NCBI GenBank assembly: GCA_019649035.1
Contig: BMAT01003913.1
Coordinates: 40,620-67,769, forward strand
DNA: 27,150 bases
From: Elysia marginata
Lineage: Eukaryota > Mollusca > Gastropoda > Plakobranchidae
Reading direction: 5' to 3'
The position numbers were made by a program, and so were the translations under genes. The notes beneath the pieces were generated by a model that did no database searches, was not told the origin of the DNA, and saw nothing but the letters and a program-made list of their open reading frames with translations. This document shows, one piece after another, positions 1 through 10,904 of this stretch (position 1 is its first letter; every line of letters starts with the position of its first letter).

Positions 1-2008
1 CAAAAAACTCGGAGTGAGACATCTCTACTTAAACTATCTCTGATAACAGTTTGAACTGTGAAGCAAGCAGAGTGAATTATGTCCAATTCCGAATTTTTAA
101 AACTTGAGTGATCAACGTTTCTGAAAAGTGTATTTTTATGCTATCGAAGAGTTTGAAAACGATGATTATTCTAGGTTCACTATATCTTGATTTTGCTGCT
201 ATTTAAAGACAATAGCACTGTAGCAAATCAAGACATTTAAGGGGCTTGGCAACAAAATTAGTCTAAGCAACTTGAGCTGATTCGCCCTGGTGGCATCACA
301 ATTTTTTTGAAAAATAGCTCCCTTCCAACTTCTTTTTCAATGAATTATGGCTGTCGGCTAAAATTATGTAAATGTTACTTAAATTCGAATTGTTTTGTGA
401 AACCGCTTCACATGAAATAGTATAGCTATAAAACGCATAAGTTACACAAGTTTTAAACAACAAAAACGGTTCGTAAAATACGAGAGTTTTAAAATTAATA
501 GGATTGGAGTTAACGCTGCGTTTCTTATTCATACCTAAACACTGCAAGTCAATGCTAAAGCTAGACATTTTATTTATGTCCTTTGTGGTCGGGTTATCAT
601 ATCTAAAGAAGCTTTAAAGTTTTGAGCTGTTGTTGCCAAATAAACTACAGCTTAATTTGAATCAAATTGATGGCTCCGCACAAGATGTTATTTCCTTTAT
701 TGGGCGGATCAGAGTTATATTCACCGGTTAATTTAACCTCACCTCAAGAAACATCTAAGCCCTGTCATCTCTCAGTAGCGAGATATCGGCTCAGATATAA
801 TGTTCAAGTTTATGATACAGGCAGTGAGAGGGCGAGATGCATCACATATGAAAGTATCGTAGTAACTGTGTTTGGTTTCCGCCCGTACGTTTCTTGACGA
901 TTTTCTATTCTGCACGATTTTTATATCGCCTTTAAAGTAGTTTTATACAGTAACGGCTTGAATCCATTAAATCTTCATATAAAAATATTATTCAGCACAC
1001 TAGATGTAAAAAAATCATGAGATTTAAGAAAACAAATATATTATGGCATTCTATGATTTATCAAACTTTCTTCGATTTTCTCAAAGCTGTGAAAAGTAAA
1101 GATTTTAACTTCTTGCACAAAGTCATAACTTCACTACATACTGTTCAAAACTCATTATTGATTATTTCGACTAGCCGCGGTTTGAATGAATAGCAGTAAC
1201 AGATTTTTTTTCCTAACATCAAAAATATATACACAAAAATTATAATCTTCGTGATGTACCTAGGTTAGAATCATATCACGAGCACTCCATTGCAAAGCTT
1301 CTGAGGCAAGATTATCGGACATCTAAGTGAATAATAAGATTCGTCACTTGGCTAAAACATCTTTTGATCTGAAAATTAGTTTCTTAAGTTCACAATTTGA
1401 TCATTACATGTACGAGATCAGTAAAAACATGATTTGTGACTTTTTTGTGACTTTGTGTTAGATCTTCAAATGGACTCGATTTTATTCCTACTCCCTCTGG
1501 ATATGTTAGATCATGATGGAGGGCGGAGGAAATGGGTGAAACAATCATTGCTTTAAAAATAGTTTCTACTTATGGTGACGTATGGAGCTATTTAATGACG
1601 AACCTTTTTTATGTGCAAAATCCGATAATCTTTCTCAGAAGCTTCGCAATTGAGAGCTCGAAATTTTGGTTCTATCCTCGGTACATCAAGTCCTTAACCG
1701 CAAAAGAGCAAGAGGTACGTGCGGCCAAGGTACGATATTTTCCCATGACCTATCGACTTATGGCCGATTATCTTGGTCAAGAAACATAACTGTGAAACTT
1801 TCTGCTCTATTGATCATTATGAATTATATTGGCTACGCTTTCAAAAAATTAATGTCGCCTCTAGCCCTTGCAAGTTGCAACAGAATGCGTCGGCGCCATT
1901 TTTTTTAACCAATACAATATTTTTGTGAAAGTTTCCAGCACAACATGAAATAAGCGTGAAGTGAAGGTAGACGATTTTTGAAGTAAAATTTACGTATTAC
2001 AATATATT
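1..2008. other. AT-rich stretch, no gene recognised
   Basis: I see no supported gene here. It would be the downstream side (intron) of the GPCR exon that follows, but I could not find a second GPCR exon with TM2-like residues on the minus strand. A more GC-rich island at about 660-900 is open on both strands, which argues against a clear coding call. Positions 68-84 read CAGAGTGAATTATGTCC, a copy of the box that forms an array at 16.9-18.1 kb. Confidence 0.5.
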
Positions 2009-2020
2009 TTAATAAATTAC

Positions 2021-2338
2021 CTGGAAGAGCACGAGGATGTTTAGGAGATTCCCAAATAGGCCGATGGTAACCACGATTGGCGTGAGAAAACTCTGGACCA
2101 CAAGCCGTGTTGTTTTGAGAGATGCTGGGACAGCCGACACGGTCGTTACGTTTTCCTCCGCTTCCACGGCCCTAACAGTGCCCATGTGCGTGTTTGCGTC
2201 GTCAGGTGACACCGCAGAGGAGAGATATCCTGAACTGGTAACGCTTGGAGACGTAGCAGCCGTTAGGATCTCCGTGCCAAGCCCGAGTGTAAAATTCGTG
2301 ACATTCCGGAAAATGTCGGGAAGAAACAGAGATGCCAT
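2021..2338 (-). CDS. First coding exon of a rhodopsin-like (class A) GPCR
   Basis: The exon encodes the N-terminal 106 residues of a seven-transmembrane receptor. Residues 1-78 form an extracellular Ser/Thr-rich tail with three N-glycosylation sequons (N12-V-T, N15-F-T, N63-V-T). Residues 79-105 are TM1, ending in GLFGNLLNILVLF, where G96-N97 is the conserved class A GN motif (N1.50). The start is the first ATG after an in-frame TAG 15 bases upstream, in a good context (A at -3, G at +4). Reading breaks at CTTCCAG/GTAATT, a consensus donor in phase 0 just after TM1, a common intron position in peptide-type receptors. The exon is clearly more GC-rich than its flanks. TM2-TM7 must lie in exons further down the minus strand, outside the window or unrecognised, so the ligand class cannot be told. 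I see no classical signal peptide, which is normal for this family. Confidence 0.82.
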
Positions 2339-3188
2339 GTTCCTTTTTTGTCTCTATCTGTCTCTCTCTTTTTCTTCCCCTCTCTCTTACTCAGTTTATA
2401 AGTCTTGTTTGTAAGGTAGGCCTTGTTTAACACGCAAGAAGACTGTTTTTTATGTATTTCAGGTCTTTTACGGGCACTTAAAAATTGTGTGTAATATTTC
2501 GTTCATTAGGGCTCATCCAACTATCAATAAGCGTTTCGAACTCCTAGTTTTTCTACAATCTTTATTCAGTATTTATAGGAGAACGCAAGCAGTTCCTCCA
2601 ACTTGTGTTTCACAAAGGTGTACTTCTACAAACTAGAAGCTCTGCACAATATTTGTTCTTTTATAGAAGCTATTAGATTTAAGCTTTATTTACTTGGCAT
2701 TCAAATGAGTGTACTTTAAGGTGTGAAACAGTTCAGGAGAATAGTAGTCACAAAATACAGTTTACATCGCGTGCTTTTGTAGAGAAGCTTTCCTTTTTAA
2801 TAACCAAGCAGTGGCTTGCATAAAAGACAAGTTTGGAAATTCTACAAGATGAAAATTTACGTCACAAAAATCAGTTAAATACCGGAACTAAAACGTGATA
2901 AATATTAATTAGTCGAAAATCTTTGGTTTTGTCCTCGCGGCACAAAAGTCTTGCGATCCAATCCGACTAATGGAAGGAAACCAGTTAGATTATTAAGTAC
3001 TAGCTTTTGATACAAGCAGTTCTAGGCGTAGTTCTAAAGACATCAGAGAATTATAAAAAAGCCTCTTGGAGAACGGAATAAGAATTATATTAATTTATCC
3101 TTATGGTTACCGATATGCCGTCCACCACAAATTAAGGCTTGTTGAGAAAAAAAAAATTTTCTTTAAGGAAATACCGTCCGCTCAGGGA
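2339..3188. other. Upstream flank of the GPCR exon, no gene seen
   Basis: The first 60 bases are a purine-rich 5'-leader on the minus strand. On the plus strand the same bases look like a splice acceptor tract (CT-rich, ending in actcag), but no coding follows there. The rest is AT-rich with no supported exon. Confidence 0.4.
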
Positions 3189-3189
3189 G

Positions 3190-3251
<62 letters not shown>
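3189..3251. repeat. (GATA)n-(GA)n microsatellite
   Basis: A run of GATA repeats (about 3189-3209) passes directly into pure GA to 3251. The same compound GATA-then-GA pattern occurs at 19.65 and 20.03 kb. Confidence 0.95.
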
Positions 3252-3255
<4 letters not shown>

Positions 3256-3299
3256 TAATTCTTTTGAGGTTAATAAACCCACGACTTGACCAAAGATAA

Positions 3300-3420
3300 C
3301 GCACGGCTTAGCGTAATCTGCCAGCTGATTGGTCAGCGTGCCAAGACAGACCGGAAACGGTAGGCAGGTGATGGCATCCCGGTATGCTCTGCAGAGAGAA
3401 AGAAAACATTATTAGCTGAT
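3300..3420 (-). promoter_or_regulatory. Possible promoter island with CCAAT box upstream of the GPCR
   Basis: This stretch is more GC-rich than its surroundings. On the minus strand 3325-3334 reads GACCAATCAG, a full NF-Y type CCAAT box. It lies about 1 kb upstream of the GPCR start codon on the same strand, so it could be that gene's promoter. No TATA box or mapped start supports this, so it remains a suggestion. Confidence 0.2.
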
Positions 3421-4159
3421 GTGGGCGTCAGAGGATATAGAAAGCAGAAATCGTTCAGAGTGGGTCTTGAAATGTTCTTCTATTTGTGAGGTCTGAGACG
3501 ACTCGAGGAATAACCTTTATCAAGGCAAAGAAAAAGCAACGTCGGCTGCGAGGGACAGTTCTTTTAAACGCCTTGACTATCGTATTCTCCGTCTCGTTTT
3601 ATTTTCCTAGATCAAAACAATTATCATCCTTATCGTCAACTTAAGTGTGGCTGTCACCCTAACGCCAACTTGTACATGTATTGGCAGCAGTTATATTAAA
3701 AACATGTGTAGGTTATACATCGCTGACAGTCAGAGAAGAAGCTGCAGATACTATCTTTTTCTAATGAGGACAAAAAAAAACGTACAGCAATCATAACAAA
3801 GCAATAGAAGTTCTTAAAGTAATGGCGGTGATTAACTCTCAGGTGAAAAATCACCAAAGATTTTTATGTAGAAAGAGCGAAAGCATTTATGATAAGTGAT
3901 GTTTTTCAGAGTTCAAAATGATGTCATTGAATAGTTTGAGCCTTGTTGATCCCAACAATTCATAGCGAGAAAGATAGCAGCGGCTTTTTGTCCATTAAAA
4001 ACTTTTCTTTATATTTCACTAACACAAACGAGGGAGCGCTATCAACATCACACCATTGCAAGTTTTTTTCAAGTGTAGGTTTAGACTTTTCTATTTTAGG
4101 AAACATTTTTTTCTTGAAGATATTGATACAACAAAGTACTAGCGACTTCAGCGTGGGAT
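3421..4159. other. Unassigned DNA
   Basis: Short reading frames are open on both strands near 3.95-4.2 kb, but neither shows a recognisable domain or codon bias. Nothing is supported. Confidence 0.4.
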
Positions 4160-4218
4160 AAAGCTTAGAAAGTTCATAACGTCTTTGTATTATTCTAAGC
4201 TTTTGGCTTAATAAAGCC
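4160..4218. repeat. Two adjacent inverted repeats (hairpins)
   Basis: AAAGCTTAGAA (4160-4170) pairs perfectly with TTCTAAGCTTT (4193-4203) across a 22-base loop. One base later GGCTT (4205-4209) pairs with AAGCC (4214-4218) around AATA. The second loop and arm contain AATAAA, so on the plus strand this could be an RNA 3'-end structure. No transcript unit is visible to attach it to. Confidence 0.6.
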
Positions 4219-6440
4219 TGTTGAACTAGAAACATTAGGTTATTAGACTAGTTCATGAATCAACATTTAATAGAAAAAGCAATACCAATCGATATTCAGA
4301 ACTCATTAGGCGACATGCCGGCGGGTGTTTGACTGAAGTACATGGTGATTAAACCTCACGCGACATGGGTCGAGCTTGCCCTAAATGGCCTGACGCTGAC
4401 ACGCAGACACCACAGACACCCAGACAGCTTCCCGTAGTGCAAAAACTGGTATCATTAAAATGTTACCAAGTCAGGTATGGTATGCCCGTAAGAAATAATG
4501 ATAATTATCATTCTTCGAAAACAGAACTAGAAGACCAACCGAAAAGACATTCTATGTCTAGATCAGCCGCATGTCAAAAGTATTTTTGAGGAATAAATTT
4601 GTCAAAGTATATCTACTTTTTCTTGTTCTTTAAAGTAAATAGTTTCAATGTACTTCTAAAAGAGTTTAAAAATTTCACACATTTTTGTAGCGTTCAAACG
4701 CTCATTAAATGCTCAATTCCATTACCAATGCCTTGAAATGTGTCTATTTTGACATACAACTTATATATGCATGTATATATAAAAGATAAAAAGATATATC
4801 AATTAAAAAAAAGCAGGTCAAAGGTCTTCTCAACCTGCCCTCCCGACAACTTCTTAGACCCATTAATTCCTCGAACCACTAACACAGATAAAATTTGTTG
4901 CGTAATAAAACTGAATGGTGTATCTGTGGAAATTATCTCATAACTTCTACTAGTGCGTGCGCATCATTGAAGCTTCTTATTCTTAACAATTTATTGAAGT
5001 TTCCTGTTTTCTCTCTTAACATCTACTCAGCCTTGCACGTGCCACATTTCTATAATAGAAATAACAAAGAAACAACAAGAAGATGCCCATATTTGTAATT
5101 ATTCAGATAAGAAAACCATTAAGCCTTCCAGAGTCACAATGCATGGGCTCAGGTTCACTTAGAAAAAGGCGGAGATAAAAGGTTTGTTCTAATGAAAGTG
5201 TCGAGTTTAGTAGCAGCTAAAATAAATCGCATTCCCCCCCTACGGGAGTTTGTGTGACATGTCCCAGTCCCATCTACGCTAGTATTTCGCAGACTGCAGA
5301 AGAAACTCTACTGTAAAATAAAGTGTGTATTAGCGTCCTTCAGTTGACAAATTTAGCCTCCTTGCCCAATATAGAGCAGTCTCATAACTTGATGCAACTT
5401 GGTAAGGATGAAACTTTTCACTGAAATAAGAAAAAAGCGTTGCAAAAGATCAATGGAGCATGTATTTTGTAAATCTTTCTCAATGCCAAAATGTTTCTTG
5501 TTTTTAAGATTGATTTATAACACTTTGCTTTTTTTTCATAAATTGTTATTTTCTTTTTCAAAGGTTTAACAGAAACAAATTGATACAAAGGACAATACAT
5601 AAAAAATCGGCCAAATAAAGGATAGTAGCGATACCAGCAAAAATGATTTAACATTGCATAATTCTATTTATGTAAATGTACTCATAAACAGTAGAAACAC
5701 TACCTGTGTTAACAAAATCATTTTCTTTCGATGCAAGTCATATAAATTGTGTTGACTAAAAATATTTTGGAAGTTTTTTCAAAATTGCCAAAAACATAAA
5801 CAGATCTTAATATATCATTGATACTAAACATGGTAAATTATTTTTCGACATTAAATCAGCTTCCAGCTACAGCAAGTTACATCAATGGTCAAAGAGATGC
5901 TTTACTCTTACTATCGGTTCTAAAATAGTTACAATAAGAAAAGAAATTATATTTAAAGAGTTGCATTTAAGCTGTTACATGTAGGTAATATAACAGTGGA
6001 ATGCTATGGAAAAAAAACCATTAGTATAACTTGCGTAGGATATACTTGAACATTAGTGGACTTTTTTAGTAACAAAACTGAAACATGATTTATTTTCTGT
6101 TTACTTCTTGGCACATAGTATGGCGTATAGGCTGTAAACTAGTTTCATTTTAAGTGATAAAAAAAAACAAATTTAAAGTAAATAAAACAAATATTCTGCA
6201 GCTAGTTTAAATGAGTTATTGTAGGATTGTACATCACAAGAAACATTTATTATGCAGGATAACAACTTCATTAGGTTCAGAGTATGATTACCTGATAAGA
6301 ATTGATAAATTTTACATATATGTTTGTAAGAACCAAGTTAACCTTAACAAGCCATTCGATACTATTTAGCCATCATAGATTAGACTGCGAAAACACCAGA
6401 GCATAAATACTTTAATTTCCTAATGTTTAATAATCACATA
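4219..6440. other. Long AT-rich stretch without a gene
   Basis: The stretch holds scattered short open frames, A/T runs and a small C run at about 5234-5240. I found no splice-consistent exon, tRNA or element boundary. Confidence 0.45.
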
Positions 6441-6465
6441 CACACACACACACACACCACCACAC
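6441..6465. repeat. (CA)n microsatellite
   Basis: A short CA repeat with one CCA interruption, followed by TATATA. Confidence 0.9.
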
Positions 6466-6518
6466 ATATATAAAAGCATCGAACAAGCTCAACGTTAATT
6501 GAAGGAAAGAAAACGACT

Positions 6519-6762
6519 GGCTTTTTTTAGGTAGGATGTTGAATACATAATTTATTCTGCTAAATGTCTATGCTCATCACAGTAACAAAGGAAGTGGCTA
6601 TTTTCAAGTAAGACGCTGAATACATGAAATACATAAATTAGATTGCTGAATGTCTGTTCTCATCACAATGACAATAAAGTGATAGCCATTTTGAAGTAAG
6701 AAACTGAATACTTTAAACACACCATTTAGACTGCCAAATGTCTGTACTCATCACAATGAAAA
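6519..6762. repeat. Three-copy degenerate tandem repeat, 77-89 bp unit
   Basis: Units start at about 6519, 6596 and 6685. Each reads ggct/agcc, then aagtaagacgctgaatac, then atttagattgctgaatgt, then ctcatcacaatga. The copies differ by point changes and small indels and look old. The last unit runs into the broken frame that follows. Confidence 0.75.
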
Positions 6763-7238
6763 AAAGTATATCTATACACTTTGCTTTTTTAAATGGCCTG
6801 CAAAGTGTATTTCCACTGAACGCTATTAAACTTACAACATTAGCTTTAGCGACTCACTTTGTTTTTTTCGAGCTTTTCTATATACGAAAATATATAGACA
6901 AGCTAGAGACACACTTCAGCGCTATTAATGCTATACTACAAAAAAACCAAGATGTATCTATGGTAGAACCTACCATAAAAACGTGCACCATAATTGCTGA
7001 AAATTGATAAAATGATAAAGCCCATCAAGATTCTATGTCTGCATTGATAATTCAAGACAAAGTTCAAAGTATAACTAAATCCTGGTCTCGTAAAGATCGA
7101 TTGCTGAAAAAAAACAATGTTCTAGTCACAAGAGTTAAGGCTTACCAAGACTGCCACATGCAAACCAAAAGCAATATATTGGCTACAGGGAGAAGCAGCG
7201 ATGCTGGTTTTGATTTTCGACATGTCACAACTATGTGA
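6738..7238 (+). pseudogene. Unrecognised reading frame interrupted by two adjacent stops
   Basis: One frame runs from an ATG at 6738 to 7238 with only a TGA-TAA pair at 7005-7010 inside it, giving pieces of 89 and 67 residues from the two ATGs (6738 and 7035). The first piece is hydrophobic and then basic. The second contains VKAYQDCHMQ and a Ser/Arg-rich part. I do not recognise either piece. It ends about where the truncated LINE begins and starts inside the last tandem repeat unit, so it may be a decayed element or chance. A chance frame of this length is possible in this base composition. Confidence 0.2.
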
Positions 7239-7239
7239 C

Positions 7240-7720
7240 CCGAGTACGGGTAATATGTGTTGTAAAGAATACATATCAAATCTCAGCTACGAACAAAGAC
7301 AACAAGCCGTAGACTTCCCAAGCTTAATGTATAGAGGACTTCGTGGAGATTTGATAGAAGCATGCAAACTATCAAATGGTTTCTCTATCGTTAATATTGA
7401 ATACTATCTTACATTCAACAAAGACACTAGAGCAACAGGTCGTTGTTACAAACTCGCAAAACAGAGCTGCCACTTAGATATCAGAAACAACTACTGTAGT
7501 CTTTAGGCTAGTTGAGACATGGAATAGTCTCCCCGAAATCACTGTTACTGCTCAAAGTATTAACTTTGTCAAAAACCAAGTCGACAATTGAACGTTACTG
7601 CACATACACAAATTATGCATGGATTTCCCTCTCAAGTAGGTGGGGATCGGGATCAAGACCATCGACGGGCCTCTGGCTCATCAAGAGGATTTATCGTGTA
7701 TTCCTGGTAAGAGTTTTCAG
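7240..7720 (+). mobile_element. 5'-truncated CR1/Jockey-type LINE, RT C-terminal end and 3' UTR
   Basis: The conceptual protein carries the conserved tail that follows the reverse transcriptase of CR1/Jockey-clade non-LTR elements: YISNLSYEQR, then PSLMYRGLRGDLIEACK, NGF and TFNKDTRATG. After one frame change at about 7503 it continues RLVETWNSLPEIT and ends at a stop near 7590. The catalytic core is absent, as expected of a 5'-truncated insertion. The 3' UTR (7634-7700) shares GACCATCGACGGGCC (7657-7671) with the LINE on the opposite strand at 10.9-12.0 kb, 13 of 15 bases identical. The two copies therefore belong to one family. Confidence 0.85.
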
Positions 7721-7809
7721 ATCTATAGGTGTATTTGTCTCGTGGCCATTCCAAAGGAACGGGATAGCTGAAATCTTTTTCGAGGTGACACGTTTTGAAA
7801 GTAAATGAG

Positions 7810-9210
7810 TTTTCCTTTTTACCTATGTAAAAGAAGTGCTAATATTTTGAAGCAAAGATTTGATGATGTCGTGCAATTTTCAGCGCTTTAAACTCAGAAA
7901 AATGCAACTTTTAAAATACAAAAACCTTGTAGGCATACTAAGTGTGAAAATTTTGACATAAGACTCACTTTGACTGGCTGCAAGACATTATTTTGAAACA
8001 ATAAAAAAGTCCTACTTTACCGTGACAGTAGCTGAGTCTATGAAGGATGTGGTTTACTAACAAAAGTAAAGGTACCAGTCAGGTGGGAAGTCTATGTCAT
8101 CAGGGGAATAGTGCCAGGAATAGAAATTGCGTAAACAGTGAGTCTCCCTCGCCATTCACTCTCTAAAGCTGTAACCTGGGATGCGCTCACTCATACAATA
8201 TGAATGATACTCGCGTTGGTTGCTAGAGTATAGGCTTACACGGATCAAATACGGACCGATTCAACGTTTGTGAACAACATAACTCACTATCAATACGTTT
8301 GTTATCAAGATTCGGTTGGGCTAGCCGCCTATCGTGACCAAAAGCGTTTGTCGTTGATTGTAACTTGAGTAAACATTAAAATGATATTTTAACAATAGTG
8401 TCGTTGTCTATTTTTTTTTTCAATTTTCAGTGGAGTCGTTAAATTTCAACTCTACAGTGACAGGACATAAATAGAGTGCAAAAAACAGTGTTTAAGAAAA
8501 GATGTCTACAAAGCCATTATTGCTCTTGGCACAGATAGGTCTACAATATCTTTATACAGAGTGAAAAAGAATTGTTATTCTTGCTATAATGAAAGTTTTG
8601 AAGATAAACATTTTAATTTGGTATGTTTCTAGAAAAAAAACAACACCTGTACTATTGTATCATTCTATGCCAATTTGTTTGTTTTCATATCTAGCTATAA
8701 TCTACAAAATACGTTTTAGTTTGCTCTCTATCGAATCAGACAAAACAAGTGGAAAATATTTGTTTTACTCACTATGAAATGCATATGTTTGTCTCTTTGG
8801 CCGAAGCCACAATATTATGATTTTTTTACCGTAAGATAACGACAGTAGTTTAGATTAAAAGAAAAATTTAAACAATCTATCTCTATAAAGGAAGTTTAGC
8901 AGTGGACGCTACACATAACAACAAGAGCAACAATTAGGTTAGAAAGTGCGCACCTATGACACGGAGTAAGCTTCTAAAAGCTTGAGATAAAATCTGTAGT
9001 CAAGTCCAATTATTCTACAAGCCACTACTATGCTGTACAACTCTTTAAAGCTAAATACCTTTAATTGTAAAATATAGAGCGAAAGAAGAAAATAATCTAA
9101 ATCTGGCACAGAGAAAATTAAAAATCACAGACTAATTAAGACAAAATAATTTACGACCATGTACAGAATCTCAAAACAATTTGTAAAGAATAAGAGAACA
9201 TAATTATTGC
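7810..9210. other. Unassigned DNA
   Basis: The stretch is mostly AT-rich, with a more balanced patch at 8040-8340. I see no domain-bearing frame, no SINE head and no clear exon with matching splice sites. Confidence 0.4.
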
Positions 9211-9211
9211 C

Positions 9212-9240
9212 AAAAAAAAAAANNNAAAAAAAAAAAAAAA
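9212..9240. other. Assembly gap (NNN) inside a poly-A run
   Basis: Eleven A, three N (9223-9225) and fifteen A. The true length and content here are unknown. Sequence on the two sides may not be adjacent in the genome. Confidence 0.97.
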
Positions 9241-9523
9241 CGCGGATTTTTTTTTTGCGTGAAATGAACTTTAGTTAGCCTAATTTTAGAACGCAACTTT
9301 AAAAACCTCTTGGTTGAAGAAAACACCCGAGCAAATTATACCTTCGCCCGCTTCCTAATTTCGTTGTTAAATTCTGTTAGATCTAATGACTAAAATTTGA
9401 CTTCGATCAAGAAATCGTTTTCGATAATCTAAACTTAAAACCAGCTCTAGAAAGTATCTTGATTTTGAATATGGACTATGTCAAGATTTGGCCTAGATTT
9501 TGGACGCCACTTTTCTTCCATTA

Positions 9524-9596
9524 TAGGCTCTACGTGTCATGTTTTCTTCTGTTTAAATCTTGGGACCCTTAGGATGTGCGTGTCGCGTTTTCTTCT
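9524..9596. repeat. 27-bp imperfect direct repeat, period 46
   Basis: TAGG(n5)CGTGTC(n2)GTTTTCTTCT occurs at 9524-9550 and 9570-9596, with about 22 of 27 positions equal. It is a short local duplication with no gene nearby. Confidence 0.6.
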
Positions 9597-9956
9597 TTTT
9601 CAAGGTGAATGCTGTGTTTAGGCTTATATCATTTGTGCGTATGTTCGATTACTAGCTTTTGTATCAATGAAATGAATATACACAAAAGATAACGATGCAT
9701 AAACTACTGCCAGGGAAACCTAAAACGAGTCCCAGGTCTATACACGTGTACCATTTCTACCAGTATCTTAATCAAATTGTTTAACAGACAGTTAAATATT
9801 AGTATGTTATGTAGCCAGCTGAGTCAATTGATACACTTTTTAGAGCCAAGGCTAAGCCGTAGCTTGTATCGGTGTCTTTATTATCAATATGATACAACAA
9901 CTTTTCACGCTTGTGATTAATAAAACCTATAAAGACTTTTAAACATGCGAACCGGA

Positions 9957-10052
9957 AGATAGTCAGTCTATCTAGGTAGTTTTTATCTCCAAAAACTTTC
10001 TTGTTAAATATCTTATCGACAGATGGTCAGTTTATCTAAGATGTTTGATATC
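9957..10052. repeat. 32-bp imperfect direct repeat, period 64
   Basis: AGAT(A/G)GTCAGT(C/T)TATCTA begins at 9957 and again at 10021. It looks like a decayed local duplication. Confidence 0.55.
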
Positions 10053-10748
10053 AAATCAAAATCATTGTTTACCATTCTGCCAAAAATTTCACTTAATTCG
10101 ACCCATATAGCCTATGTAAATTTCTTTTCACTTATGCACACAATGCCCCTTTTTAACCACTGACCTGACGGTCGATTCTAAGTTTCTATACAGTTTTGTT
10201 AAAAAATAAAAATCAGCTTATGTAAATGGGATACCCGTCCCCGAAATCTTGCTTGAATCTGATAATCCGAACTTTCATAGGTCATGCTCGTGCATGTTAA
10301 TTACCGATGAATTGTTTATCTTATTTTTGTAGTATAAGGAAAAAAGAAATTTCGATACAAAAAAGTACGAATGTCTATACTGTTTTTTTTTGTTTCTAAA
10401 AAAGAAGCTATTCGCCTCTTTGCTTTTATCTATTTTGATATCTATTATTTTACGTCCTAAAACCATCAACAAACCATTTAAGGAAGCTATCAAACAATCA
10501 CACAAGGACTTCCACACCAAAATATCAGCTAACGTATTTACACAACTTGTGTTAGGTCAGCAAAATGTGGGATAACTTACTCAACCACTTATAAAAATAT
10601 GTTTATACTAAGGCTATTAGGATTACAGGCTTTTTTTCCTCCGAGGGTACTTCGCGAACATCCACCAGAACCGTTGCAAATGCTAGCTTAACTTTTTTTA
10701 CGTTAGTTTTGTGCTTCGCTTAGATTGGAGGATGTTTTTTGTTATCAT
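10053..10748. other. Unassigned DNA
   Basis: A hydrophobic frame near 10390 looks like a signal peptide but has no in-frame ATG and sits on a T run. No gene is supported. Confidence 0.4.
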
Positions 10749-10810
10749 TTAGGCTCATGAGGTAGCCTAACAAGCCCAAGTCTAGATCTAGATCTTGATT
10801 CAAGATCTAG
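10749..10810. repeat. Hairpin and near-perfect AGATCT palindrome
   Basis: TTAGGCT (10749-10755) pairs with AGCCTAA (10764-10770). CTAGATCTTGA (10788-10798) and TCAAGATCTAG (10800-10810) form a palindrome with a one-base centre. The AGATCTAG string recurs through the window (for example about 15210, 17390, 17550, 19765 and 19935). Confidence 0.65.
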
Positions 10811-10904
10811 TTGTTTTTAATACGAAATAGATGCAGCCTCTAAATCTTACCTAGGGAACCAAAAGAAACATAAAATAATATTATGGTGAAAAAAGGTCTA
10901 AGGA

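Noticed and set aside
667-897. A 76-codon frame in a GC-richer patch
   Set aside because: The opposite strand is open for a similar length, with no splice sites or recognised motif.
2037-2414. A 125-codon plus-strand frame
   Set aside because: It is antisense to the GPCR exon, which has the better start, splice donor and recognisable TM1.
10390-10575. A hydrophobic N-terminus resembling a signal peptide
   Set aside because: The frame has no ATG (it begins at TTG), sits on a T run, and the nearest ATG is out of frame.
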